A stretch of 64,000 bases of DNA from Lepturacanthus savala. Its lineage: Eukaryota; Chordata; Actinopteri; Scombriformes; Trichiuridae. Of this stretch, positions 36,259 to 47,200 are shown one piece after another. The first letter of the stretch is position 1, and every line of letters begins with the position of its first letter. The notes under the pieces are model-generated. The model was given only the letters and a program-made list of their open reading frames with translations, ran no database searches and had not been told where the DNA came from. Where the stretch lies: positions 6,784,398-6,848,397 of the forward strand of contig CM060474.1 of NCBI GenBank assembly GCA_030544235.1. The letters are read 5' to 3'. A program made the position numbers and the translations under genes.

Positions 36259-36589
36259 CTTGAATGATTTTCTCTGAGCTTATTTCATCATATTTCCCTG
36301 CAATATCTGCTGTTTGGGTTTGAGTGTTTTAATATCAACATTAACTCAAGCCAGTTTTATTTATTCAGCCTAAAATCACAGACTGAGCAGGTTTTACAGT
36401 TTAAACAACACAACATCTTCTGATCCTTAGAGCCTCATGTCAGACAAGGAAAAACATTCCACAGAGAGGAAAAAGGAAGAAGATATTCAGTATATATAGA
36501 ATATAATAGATAATAAAAAAATATAAATAATAGAACAGGTAAGAAGTTACAGAATAAAATAGTTTTTACATTTATTATATTATTAAAGA

Positions 36590-37170
36590 AAAGAGGAGCA
36601 GGAAACACGTTGATTCTGAAGAATTTACTAGAAACATGTTTAGGAACAAAGTAGATTACAATATTTAACTATTTATTTACACTACTCACAATAAGTCAGG
36701 GATATAGTCAGAGACTCAGTGGATTTCACACATTTTATACATAATAAATATTAAACTAATGAAAATGCTGTTTCTTCTCATTCATTATTAGTAAAATCAA
36801 AGGAAACTTTTACTTATTTCATTAAAATTCAGACCAAATAGGAAAATCACTCATGTAAATAACAATATCCAGAACTTATTGTGAGTAGTGTATTATTATC
36901 TGTATTTTAACTATTTACTGTGTATATTTCACCTATTTATTTTGTAATTTATCTAAAATCATTTACTAATTTCAGTAATCCATCAAATAATTTAGTCATT
37001 TTAGTAATTTATCTAATATTTAATTCCTGATTTCTCTATTATGGGACATTTTAGAGCCTGAAATACAGAAGATTTGAATTCAGCTTTGTTTATAACCACT
37101 AAAAGACAAAAATGAACATAAAATGTCTTCAGGACTTTAAATAAACACATTTCAGAAACTCCTGCCTCAT
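36590..37170. repeat. Composite interspersed repeat with mariner-like MITE, copy 2
   Basis: AGAGGAGCAGGAAACACGTT to AACATAAAATGTCTTCAGG. The MITE is 36678-36892 (same TACACTACTCACAATAAGT ends, about 215 bp). The outer part also matches 62340-62885 in reverse. Confidence 0.75.
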
Positions 37171-37299
37171 GTAATTTTTAACTTGACTCTCTGTTTTCTA
37201 TCATACCAAACCTACGCTTCTGTTAATATTTAACACTTTCATTGCCAATAAAGCCATTTTGAATGAACTTGAATAAAGTAATATAAAGCCACAGCATAC

Positions 37300-37360
37300 C
37301 TGGTGTGATGTTTGCCGTCAGTATTGTGTCATCGATCCTTCAGCTCCTCGTTAAATAGTG
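37300..37360 (-). other. tymp: Possible non-coding first exon of tymp
   Basis: On the minus strand a GC-richer stretch ends in ACACCAG|GTATGC, a good donor. It holds an ATG followed by TGA four codons later (MTQY), so it cannot encode the N-terminus. Only position, donor and composition support it. Confidence 0.35.
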
Positions 37361-37364
37361 AAAG

Positions 37365-37930
37365 TGGAGTTTCCAGCAGCCAATGGGAGCGAAGGGAGGA
37401 GGTCAACGATCAATAGGACCAAAGGTTCAGCTTCAGTTTACTGAACGTCCACAGAATCAGCCTCATGAGGTTTTACAGTACAACAGAAACACAACATCCT
37501 CTGACCTATGACCCCTCAGGTCACAGAAGAACTCTAAACCAGGAGAAAAAGGGAAGAAAGAAACTGCAGGTTCACCATTTGTCTTCATTTATAGCTGCTG
37601 TATAATAACATCCTGTAGAGGTATTTGCTGTAAATGTCTGTCTCAGGTGATTTTGTTGTTTGGACTCTTTGACTTCTTGTTGCTGTTAAATGATCTTGTT
37701 GCACATATAAAGATGAGAATGATGTGATGCAGGAGACATGAAGATGTTCATCTAGAAAAACTTTAGCTGCAAGTCAGAGGAGAAACACGACTTCTATTCA
37801 TGACCTTATGACTTTTGAACTCACATTTACCTGTTTAAACAATAGTCCTGAGGGGAGAAGGGGATGGTTATTTTATTACTTGATTTTACCAGGGATAGTT
37901 AAATTTTGTTCAATTCCATGGTTGTGAATA
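37365..37930. other. No gene seen; possible tymp promoter side
   Basis: Mixed-composition DNA upstream of the candidate first exon. No CpG island comparable to that of lsm8. Confidence 0.4.
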
Positions 37931-37932
37931 TA

Positions 37933-38605
37933 CACTCACCGGCCACTTTATTAGGTACACCTGTCCAACTGCTCGTTAACACTTAATTTCTAATCAGCCA
38001 ATCACATGGTGGCAACTCAGTGCATTTAGGCATGTAGACATGGTCAAGACAATCTCCTGCAGTTCAAACCGAGCATCAGTATGTATCAACGGTTCAGGCT
38101 GCTGGTGGTGGTGTAATGGTGTGGGGAATATTTTCTTGGCACTCTTTGGGCCCCTTGGTACCAATTGAGCATCATTGCAACGCCACAGCCTACCTGAGTA
38201 TTGTTGCTGACCATGTCCATCCCTTTATGACCACAATGTACCCAACTTCTGATGCTACTTTCAGCAGGATAATGCACCATGTCATAAAGCTGGAATCATC
38301 TCAGACTGGTTTCTTGAACATGACAATGAGTTCACTGTACTCAAATGGCCTCCACAGTCACCAGATCTCAATCCAATAGAGCATCTTTGGGATGTGGTGG
38401 AACGGGAGATTCGCATCATGGATGTGCAGCTGACAAATCTGCACCAACTGTGTGATGCCATCATGTCAATATGGACCAAACTCTCTGAGGAATGCTTCCA
38501 GCACCTTGTTGAATCTATGTCACGAGGAATTGAGGCAGTTCTGAAGGCAAAAGGGGGTCCAACCCGTTACTAGCATGGTGTACCTAATAAAGTGGCCGGT
38601 GAGTG
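37933..38605 (+). mobile_element. Tc1-like transposon, internally deleted
   Basis: Inverted ends CACTCACCGGCCACTTTATT plus AGGTACACC lie at 37933-37961 and, reversed, at 38577-38605, with TA on both outer sides. At 673 bp it is about half of a full Tc1 element. The DNA-binding part of the transposase is missing and only its last third remains. Confidence 0.92.
38100..38573 (+). pseudogene. Tc1 transposase C-terminal remnant
   Basis: Two frames: VMVWGIFSWHSLGPLVPIEH up to about 38262, then DNAPCHKAG, WPPQSPDLNPIEHLWDVVER and AVLKAKGGPTRY to TAG at about 38573. One base is lost near 38263-38266. PDLNPIEHLWD is the Tc1 signature with the final catalytic acidic residue; the region of the first D is missing. 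Confidence 0.88.
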
Positions 38606-38648
38606 TACATATATATATATGTTCCACTAAATCATGTCCATCATATAT

Positions 38649-38681
38649 AACGATCATATATATATATATATGATCGTTATT
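38649..38681. repeat. AT-rich perfect palindrome next to the Tc1 end
   Basis: AACGATCATATATATA meets its reverse complement TATATATATGATCGTT. The arms are about 15-16 bases with essentially no loop. It starts 43 bases beyond the Tc1 terminus. Confidence 0.8.
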
Positions 38682-38882
38682 ATATTGTTATTATTTGATC
38701 TGCCTGCTCCGCGATCCAGGCCATATAACAGCCTTATTCCACCAGAGTTCTTTTCCATATGTTAATCCTCCTTTGATAACACAATCAAGCAGATTAAACT
38801 CAACGGAGTGTGTGTCTATCAGACATAACGGACGTTTTTAAAATCGTAACCATTCATCCTTCCCAGTGGCGTCTCCTCAGAG

Positions 38883-39149
38883 TTAAATGGGAATCTCGGT
38901 TTTACTTGGCAGTGCCTCACGTTCATCTTCAATCAAGTGTCTGAAGCCCTTTGCTGGATTCTGTTTTATCGGGTTCAGGTGCCCTCTCTTCTGCATCTCC
39001 TTGATGATTTTCTGCTGATTGACCCCAGCACGACAGCTCTGGAACTTTGCTAGAGAGACTGAAGGATTCCTTCGGTTGTCCGGGCGTCCCCCCCTCCAAT
39101 GACAAAACCACTGGACCCACCACTCGGCTTGAGTTTTTAGAAAATACAC
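38883..39149 (-). other. Unrecognised 88-codon open frame
   Basis: Basic, polar frame with RNPSVSLAKFQSCRAGVNQQ, KIIKEMQKRGHLNPIKQNPA and KGFRHLIEDEREALPSKTE. Composition is coding-like and not simple repeat, and no TE domain is evident. It could be a processed gene fragment or an exon of an unknown gene; candidate splice sites are unclear. I do not recognise the family. Confidence 0.3.
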
Positions 39150-39164
39150 TAGACACTACTGATA

Positions 39165-39405
39165 TGGGGCGACACGGTGGAACAGCGTCTCACAACAAGA
39201 AGGTCGCAGGTTCAAGACCTCCTTGGTCCTGGGTCTGGGACCTTTCTGTGTGGAGTTTGCATGTTCTCCCCGTGTCTGGTGGGTTTTCACCAGGTACTCC
39301 AGCTTCCTCCCACAGTCCAAAAACATGCTGAGGTTAATTGGAGACTCTAAATTGCCCGTAGGTGTGAGTGAATGGTGTGTGTGCGCTCCATGATAGGCTG
39401 CACAG
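39165..39405 (+). mobile_element. V-SINE (HE1/Mermaid-type, tRNA-derived)
   Basis: GGGGCGACACGGTGGAACAG start, box B GGTTCAAGACC, then the V-SINE core TTTCTGTGTGGAGTTTGCAT and TCCTCCCACAGTCCAAAAAC, ending TGATAGGCTGCACAGG. The tail is truncated. Confidence 0.9.
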
Positions 39406-39579
39406 GAAAAATGAGCGAGTAATTTTTTCAGTTACAATTATTTTCCTCTAAAAGAGTCATTTTTTTTATTTTGGATAGTGATTATTTCCAGTGACCACTA
39501 GAGTAGGAGGAATAAAAGAGAGTAAATCCTATTGGAGCAATATCAAGGACAAACCCATAAATGTTTCTTAGGTTTCGTT

Positions 39580-39636
39580 TCTGCCGCCATTTTCTATCCC
39601 AGCAGTGGTAGGTTGAGTTGAACGACAGCGGAAAGC
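39580..39636 (+). other. Candidate orphan first exon
   Basis: TTTCTGCCGCCATTTTCTAT (a YY1-type motif on the minus strand) leads, after about 45 bases, to GCCAG|GTAAGTCAG, a strong donor. Pattern and CpG content suit a housekeeping 5' exon, but no plus-strand coding exon follows in the next 4 kb. It may belong to a lost gene or to a retroelement promoter. Confidence 0.25.
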
Positions 39637-40077
39637 CAGGTAAGTCAGCAAAGTACTAAAATCTATTTTATTTAAGATAAAATGTCAGCAGAATTTTTGT
39701 TGGCTTGCTTGAAAAGTAAAGCTTGTGAGTAACAGCGCAGCTGGCGAGTTTGTGGGTGTCAGACGCTGCATAACTGCTAATGTCGATGCTAACGTTAGCT
39801 TCAGCACAAACTAGAATGTTAGATATGAATTAAAACAAGCCTTGTTAGCTTAATTTAGCACCTGTGTGTTTTTACTGAGCTTAATTTTTACTGAGAATTT
39901 TATTGAAGAAGTTACTCTGAATTGAGTTGTGCCCTCGTTAGCAAGTGTGTTTTAATTTAAATTTTGTATGGACCAGTAACATGTGTGGACTGTTTTCTCT
40001 GCTGTTCGGGTAGCAAGCACATGTATTTCACTCTGAATTGAGGCATTTACATTGACCGTTTATTAGGTTAGCTAGTG

Positions 40078-40078
<1 letters not shown>

Positions 40079-40129
<51 letters not shown>
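40079..40129. repeat. (TG)n microsatellite, about 25 repeats
   Basis: Pure TG run. Confidence 0.96.
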
Positions 40130-40133
<4 letters not shown>

Positions 40134-40149
40134 CAAATGAAGATACTGG

Positions 40150-42760
40150 CAGCGAGAAACTCTGGGGGCCACATTGTCATTCCTGACTGTAGTGAGGGGC
40201 CGGGATCAATTATGTGGGCTGTATATAATAGGCCATAATTCCTGGCACAAAATTGTTCACCATTACAAGTGATTTGCGAAAGTAGTGAGTACTTCACAGT
40301 ATTTTTCAATTTGAAATACCACAGGTATTCCTTTTATTTTCTAACAACAACAACCATGTAAAAAATATAGCAAGGAAAGGTTTGAAAAATCTGGTGACTG
40401 ACAGTTTGAGTGAAACAATACAAATGGTGTTGATATTACAGTAAGATGAGAAACTATCAAGACAAGATGCTTCTTGTGATTGACTCTAGTTCAGTGAAAA
40501 TTACAAAGTGTAGGAAGGCCTGTTGATATTAACTAATATTCAGAGTAAGGCTTAGCTATTATTTATAATTAAGTGCACCATACCTGTCACATGAGCTGAT
40601 TGCATTAAAAAAACAAACAAACAAAAAACATTGAAATTACAGTAAGAGCAACAATGAACTGAACTGAATTGCATTAGAATAGCTCATATCCAGGTTATGA
40701 AATAACCTAACAAATAAATTGGCCAATAATAATAATAATAAGTTTAAATTAATGGCCAACAATATATTGAACTTATTATTAACTACTGATTGTACTTGTT
40801 GAACTGGATTTGTACTTGTTGTAGCCGAGGTTGTGAGGCAGGATAGATGAACAGTGTGATCTTTGAGGTCAGTAGTTGCAGTCCCCTCTCTTGCTGTCTG
40901 GAAACCTGGCATAAAGGGGTGACATTGGACACATTCAGTAAATGACAAGAACATGAATATGAAAAGAATATTACCATATCAGTGTGAACTGTGTGCTTGC
41001 TTCTGACTGGTAAGAAGTCCAATGTCTGGGTGTAGCCTAGTGGTAGCCTGTCTCAAAGTGTGATGCAAATGTTCGTCTGAGAGTCTGTTCCTTGTTGGCG
41101 TTTTTATTTGCTTCATGCGGGAAAACGTCTGCTCGCATGTGTAGGTGCTGCCAAAAACGGTACACATCTTCAGAGCATGCTGTTTAATGTTTGGGTAAGT
41201 GCCCTCTGGTAGCGCAGCATAGAATTGAAGGAGACAGTCAGGCTTGAATGGGTCTTTAAGGACATCACAATTCTGCAGCTCGGCTAATTCAATCTGCAGA
41301 GAGGGAAGTGCGTCGTCTATGTCAATAGCAAAGGGGTTTTGGAACAGACGTATTTCCTTGTTGTTGACATGAAGCTTGTGGAAACGCACACTAAATTCTC
41401 GCTGGAGCATTTCCAGGGCATCCTTGCACTTTGCGACTGGGAAAGGGGCGGCTGGTTTCTCGGCGCAGTAGCTTTGCGTGGCAGGGAGATGCGTGAAGTC
41501 CAGCTTTTGGACCTGTCGCACAAGCAGCTGCAGTTTGACCTTGAATGCTTTGATGTGGGAATACATGTCGCTGATGAGATTCCCTTTGCCTTGGAGCTGT
41601 AGGTTGAGGTGGTTCAACATTTCAGTCACATCAGTTAAAAACGCAAGGTCCCATTTCCATTCTGGTTCGGTCAGCTCTTGTACCGTTTCACCTTTAGACT
41701 GGCAGCAGGTCGTAGAACACACTTTACCTCGACTTAACCATCGGATTTCTGTGTAATACAGCACATCCCGGTGAGCAGACTCCAGCTTGGAGAGAAAGGC
41801 CTGGAACTGCCTGTGTTTCAGTCCATTTTTCCGGATGAAGTTGACACAGTGCACAACTACCTTCATCACAGACGCTCACTTCAAAACTTTGCAGCATAGA
41901 GCTTGCTGGTGAATCAGGCAATGAACTTGAATTGGTGGGGCAAGCCCTCGCTCCTCGAACTCGCCTTTCAAGCGTACTACTAGCCCCCTCGTAGCTCCAA
42001 CCATGCTAGGCACACCATCCGTAGTGACACTGGCAAAATTAGACCTTTGCAGACCTAGTTCGCCGATTGTTTTGCACATTTCGACAAAAAGGTCTTCTCC
42101 GGTTGTTGTACCTTTTAGGCTTCTCAGTGATGCCAGGTCCTCAGACACTTCAAAACGCGTGTTCACACCACGAATAAAAATAAGCAGCTGTGTCGTGTCC
42201 TGCATGTCATTACTTTCATCCATGGCTAGAGCAAAAAACTTGAATTCTGTGGCTCTCTCTCTCAGTTGATCAAAGACGTTTGTCCCCATTACTTCAATTC
42301 GCCTTGTCATAGACAAGAGAGACTCACCACATTGAAGGCATTTTTCTTATCGGGACACACCTCCTCAGCCAACGCCAGCATCACGGTCTTCACGAATTCT
42401 CCATCTGTGAACGGCTTGCCGTGGGTAGCCAGCAGGTGAGCTACTTTGAAGTTAGATCGGACAGCTAGCCCACCTTTCAGACGCCGAACCTTCTCATCCC
42501 TCGCTGGTCCGCTCAAGTTAGCATACTCTTTGTGCTTGGTTATGTGATGGCGGCGAAGGTTGTATTCTTTAAACACAGCCACATTTTCTTTACAAATCAT
42601 ACAAATAGCACGATCCTTCCATGGAACAAAAAAGAAATCCTTGGTCCATTGCTCCCAACACTCTCTGTCAATTTTCCTCACTTTACTGCACGCCATTTTC
42701 ACTGCTGTTCAAGTAGCCTAGCAACTAATCTTCTCTGCGCTGCGAGTTGACGTTCGAGCT
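40150..42760 (-). mobile_element. hAT-superfamily transposon (Charlie/GTF2IRD2-like), decayed
   Basis: A transposase-bearing element. The sequence at 40150-40215 (GGGGGCCACATTGTCATTCC, GAGGGGCCGGGATC, GTGGGCTGTAT) is typical of the 3' region of such elements. Exact inverted ends and the 8-bp target duplication were not found, so the limits are approximate. Confidence 0.75.
40979..42702 (-). pseudogene. hAT transposase, one frameshift and one premature stop
   Basis: About 575 residues. N-terminus (from 42702): BED-type zinc finger CMIC with RRHHITKH, in a MACSKVRKIDRECWEQWTKD context. Middle frame (42316-41876): FKFFALAMDESNDMQDTTQL and ASVTTDGVPSMVG, the RNase H-like core with catalytic D residues. 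C-terminal part (41869-40979): TEIRWLSRGK and the hAT dimerisation motif CEQTFSRMKQIKTPTRNRLS. A frameshift lies near 42307-42325 and an in-frame TGA at 41878-41876. It resembles proteins annotated as GTF2IRD2-like in fish. The breaks argue against a host gene. Confidence 0.88.
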
Positions 42761-42874
42761 TGTGAGGTGGCGGGAATTCGGTCATAAAAAACGTCATATA
42801 AATAATACAGACTCGCTCACGTATACAATTAAATAAAATATAAATGGTTAATACAAATATATTTGGGTGTTTAA

Positions 42875-43110
42875 CACTAGAACCACCAAGAGGGTCATTT
42901 TTACCCCGTGGCGTTTTCAAATGCTGGTATTTCTGTCAAAATAAAAGCCCTGCACCTCTAAGTTCATGACTTTTCCTAAAATGGTATTATTAATCATTCT
43001 GTGAATTTTGGTGAATCTGTGATAATGAGAAAAAAAAATGACCATATATACCTAGAACCGCCGAGGGGGTAATTGTTACCCCCTCATATAAAACTGCTGT
43101 ATACAGCTGT
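42875..43110. mobile_element. Fragment of a CACTAGAACC / GGGGTCATTTT-type element
   Basis: TTAA then CACTAGAACCACCAAGAG, GGTCATTTTTACCCC; a second motif CCTAGAACCGCCGAGGGGG and TTACCCCC follows at 43052-43085. Ends of this design (TTAA plus CACTAGAAC) resemble piggyBac-like repeats in fish. Related palindromes occur at 27314, 54965 and 55483. Confidence 0.55.
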
Positions 43111-43399
43111 CATATATCTGTTTGAAATATTCTATTTGTGTTTATTATGAAATTATAGGGATGTGTCACCCTGAAAGACTTTTTTCCTTCATATTGAGTA
43201 CTCTGCCCATGGAGCCTTATTCATGGAGATTTTTGTTACAGGTTCTGAGGCCATTTTAATTTTTCATTACAATGCTGTCATATTACAAAGGCCAACATGT
43301 ATAGTATGGCTGCTCCGTGTATGTGTTAATACAAGAAAAATACAAGGGCATTGTGGTATTCATTTCTGGTATTTTTTATTTCAAACCTTTTAATCCATA

Positions 43400-43804
43400 G
43401 TTATTATTAAAATCAATATTGAGTAAAATACAACTCTTTATTGAGTGAAATAGAACTCTATTCATAGTGGAATAAAACTTCTATTTTGAAGCAGTTACTA
43501 CTCTGCACAGAGTAAAATACAACTCTATTAATAGTAGAAATAGAACTCTATTATGAGGCAGTTATTACTCTACACAGGGTAAAATACAACTCTGCATAGA
43601 CTGAAATGGTGTTGGAGTTGTTCTCACTTTATGCTAAATTGAGTAAATTTTAATCTTGTGGAGTAAAATATGAACTCTGGATAGAGGAGAAATAACTGAA
43701 AATTTAACTCTGACGAGAGTAAATTTGACTCTTTTCAGACTGGGACCAAATACTGTATTTTTGGGAGAAAAATTTTACTCAAATTGAGTAAATTTTTCTG
43801 TGTG
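43400..43804. repeat. GAGTAAAATACAACTC-type tandem repeat
   Basis: Loose units around GAGTAAAATACAACTCT and AGAACTCTATT, with both orientations (ACTCT ... AGAGT), repeated about ten times. Confidence 0.6.
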
Positions 43805-43913
43805 GAGACCATCTGGGGTGTATCCCTGCCTCTCGCCGTAATGTGCTGGGATAGGCTCCAGCAGACCATATGACCCTAATGAGGAATAAGCAGGTATAGA
43901 AAATGACTGACTA
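43805..43913 (+). mobile_element. V-SINE / L2 3' tail fragment
   Basis: GGGGTGTATCCCTGCCTCTC, GTGCTGGGATAGGCTCCAGC, ACCCTAATGAGGAATAAGCA and GGTATAGAAAATGACTGAC: the conserved tail shared by V-SINEs and their LINE partner. Confidence 0.85.
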
Positions 43914-43916
43914 CTG

Positions 43917-43957
43917 ATATGAAAGCGTCTCTCAAAGAAGATAAACTCGAGTGTATT
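43917..43957 (+). mobile_element. Left piece of an Ngaro/DIRS-type retrotransposon fragment
   Basis: Open frame MKASLKEDKLEC ending at GTATT, the duplicated target of the Gypsy insertion. It continues in frame at 48615 if the Gypsy element and one GTATT are ignored. Confidence 0.6.
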
Positions 43958-44151
43958 TGTTGTGTCTTTACACCAACATAGTATACTTTAATAAAAGATT
44001 CAACTCGGAGGTAACATGAACGTGACTTTACTGTTTTAGTGCAAGTCTCGATTACACATATCACAGCGCTGGCAGATAACCTATAAGGTAAACATGGTAA
44101 CTAAGGGAGTGGCTCCGCTGAAGTAAATAGATCCACTTATAGTATACAACA
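43958..44151 (-). repeat. 3' LTR of the Gypsy element
   Basis: 194 bp, preceded on the element strand by the polypurine tract. GTATT lies immediately outside. Confidence 0.97.
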
Positions 44152-44164
44152 CTCCTCCCCTTTT
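44152..44164 (-). other. Polypurine tract of the Gypsy element
   Basis: AAAAGGGGAGGAG on the element strand, directly against the 3' LTR; the expected plus-strand primer. Confidence 0.85.
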
Positions 44165-44291
44165 AGATTTATGCTGCATAAACAAGTACAACTAAAGTAT
44201 AGCCAGCATATTGAAAATATTACAATTATTCAGTAAACATATGGAGATTTTTTTTTTTTTTTTTTTTTTAATAAACAGTCCACAAAGACAT

Positions 44292-47200
44292 TCATATGTC
44301 CAGTCTTTTTGGAGGTGCCCTGAGTCGTTCAGGGTTACGCCTGGGAGCTACAGGAGTGCTCTCGTGAGGAGGCACTTCCTCTGTCACTGGGGATGTCGCT
44401 GAACTGTGGTCAGCGTTGGTTCCAGGATCAGGTGGACATGCTGGCTGCTCTGGAGTCTTTGGTTGAGCGTTCACCAGCTGATCAACATTACGTCTCCAGG
44501 TGTGTTCACCAGTGTCCACTTCGTACATCAGAGGACCGCTCCTGGTGACAATCTTTCCAGGTGTCCATCTGTCTCCGCGATAGTCGCGTGCCAGTACCTG
44601 CTGTCCCACATCAAAGCTTCTTGCTGTTTCATTGGAGAAGCTGCTGAACTGCTTATTCTGCACTTCTCTCCTCAGGTTTGGTTTCAGAAGGTCAATGCGA
44701 GATCTCAGTGGTCTGTTCATAAACAGCATTGCAGGTGTCTGATTGGTTGTTGCATGGACAGAATTACGGTACACCAGAAGGAAATTGTCAATTTTGTGTT
44801 GAGTAGAGATGTCTTCTTTTGTCATTGCTTTGATGGACTTTTTGAATGTTTGTACGAACCTTTCGGCTAATCCGTTTGTTGCTGGATGGTGAGGTGCTGA
44901 CTTGAAATGTTTGATGCCATTCTTTTTCATGAAATCTTGAAATTCCTCAGATGTATACTGTGGCCCATTGTCGCTCACAATCTGCTCAGGCAGACCATTT
45001 CTGGCGAAGATGGTTCTGAGAACAGAAATAGTCTTCTCTGATGTTGTAGACTTCATTGGGACTACTTCTGGCCATTTTGAGTGAGCATCGACAGCTATGA
45101 GGAACATTGAGTTCATGAATGGGCCAGCAGAATCAATGTGCACTCTCTGCCAGGGTGAAGACGGCCATTCCCACGGATGTAGAGGAGCCTGTGGTGGTGC
45201 GTTTTGAATGCTCTGGCACCCAGAACAGGTCTTGGTGATGTCCTCGATTTGTTTATCGACCCCTGGCCACCATACGTAGCTACGGGCCAGGTTCTTCATT
45301 TTCACCGTACCTACGTGGCCCTCATGTAGACTGTCCAACACTCTGGTGCGAAGCTTGGAGGGCACTACCACACGTGATCCACACATCAAGGTTCCCTGGC
45401 AAACTGACAGCTGATCACGTCTTGCAGAGAACTCTGGAAAACTGGGATTTCCATGGGAAGGCCAACCTTGCATTGTGATGTCATACACCTTGGAAAGTGT
45501 TGGGTCATTCCGTGTTTCCTTTCGGATCATGGCATTCGTAACTGGCAGCTGATCCACCAGTGTCGTGTAGAACATTTCAGCTGGGTCGCCTTTTGATGGC
45601 TTTTCTTTCTCAGATGGTGACATTGGGAGGCGTGACAAACCGTCAGCGTTGCAGTGTCTCTTGGTTCCTTTGAATTCAATGTCATACGAGTGTGCTCCTA
45701 GGAACAGGGCCCAACGCTGAAGTCGCGCCGCTGACATCACTGGAACCCCTTTCCGTGGATTGAATATGGACACGAGGGGCTGATGATCGGTCACCAAAGT
45801 AAACCTTCGGCCATAGAGGTAATGGTGGAACTTTTTGATACCCCATACAAGGCTTAGGGCCTCCCTGTCTATCTGTGCGTAGTTGCGCTCGGCACTGGAG
45901 AGGGACCTTGAAGCGAATGCAATTGGGCGTTCAACTCCATCGTTCATGGTGTGTGACAAGACTGCGCCGATGCCGTATGGGGACGCATCACACGCCAGCC
46001 TGATGGGTTTAGCTGGATCATAGTGGGTAAGAAGCTCGTCAGATGTTATAAGTGATTTTGTTTCTTTGAACGCCTTTTCACATTTATCCGACCACTGCCA
46101 TTCCACTCCTGCCTGCAGTAGCGCATTCAGTGGATGTAATACCGAAGCCAGGTTTGGTAGGAATTTATGGTAATAGTTAACGAGACCCAAGTATGATCTC
46201 AGTTGAGAAACATTTTCAGGTTTGGGTGCTTTCAGCACTGCCTCAATTTTCTCTTGGGACTTATGTAAGCCGTGCTTGTCAATGATATGTCCGCAGTATG
46301 AGATTTCGTTTTTGAAAAACTCACATTTTCCTTTCTTTGCTCGTAGGCCATACTTATTCAGCCTGGTGAGTACCTTGCTCAGGTTCTGGAAATGATCTTC
46401 ATCATCTTTTCCGGTGATCAATATGTCATCCAGGTAGCATTGCGTTCCAGGTATGCCCTGGAGCACCTGATCCATGGCTCTTTGCCAGATGGCTGGGGCC
46501 GAAGCAACACCAAACACAAGGCGATTGTATCGGTAAAGTCCTCTATGCGTATTGATAGTTAGGAACCTTTTGCTTGACTCCTCCACTTCCATCTGGAGAT
46601 AGGCCTGTGATAAGTCAATCTTTGAAAACTTCTCCCCACCAGCCAAGGATGAGAAGATGTCTTCGATTCGTGGAAGGGGATACTGCACCGTGCGCAGCAC
46701 CGGGTTAATGCTTACTTTGAAGTCCCCACATATGCGAATTTCTCCACTGCTCTTCATTACAGGAACAATGGGCGTGGCCCAGTCACTCCAGTCAACTTTG
46801 GAGAGAATGCCAGATGTCTCTAAGTTCTGCAGCTCAGCCTCGATCTTAGGACGCAGGGCATAGGGCTCTGGGCGCGCTTTGTGAAATCTTGGGTTGGCAT
46901 CCTTGTCAAGTTCGATTTTTGCCTTCAGGTGTTTGAGTTTACCAATGCCTTTCTCGAATACGTGTGCATTAGCCTCCAACAACTGTTGTAGTCTCTGGTC
47001 TGTGCTGCGGGTGGAGCTCTTGGGGCTAGTTGAGATATTCAGGGCTTTAATCGATTGCCAATCAAGCTGAATTCTCCTCAGCCATTCACGTCCCAGTAGA
47101 GCTGGGCCTGTGGTTTTCAGCACATAGAGCTCTAACTTGTGTGTTTGGTCACCGTAGGCCACATCCACTTTAAGTTTTCCTTTTGGTGACACTCTTTCAC

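Noticed and set aside
39165..39240. tRNA gene from the box B motif
   Set aside because: It is the head of a V-SINE; no cloverleaf can be drawn.
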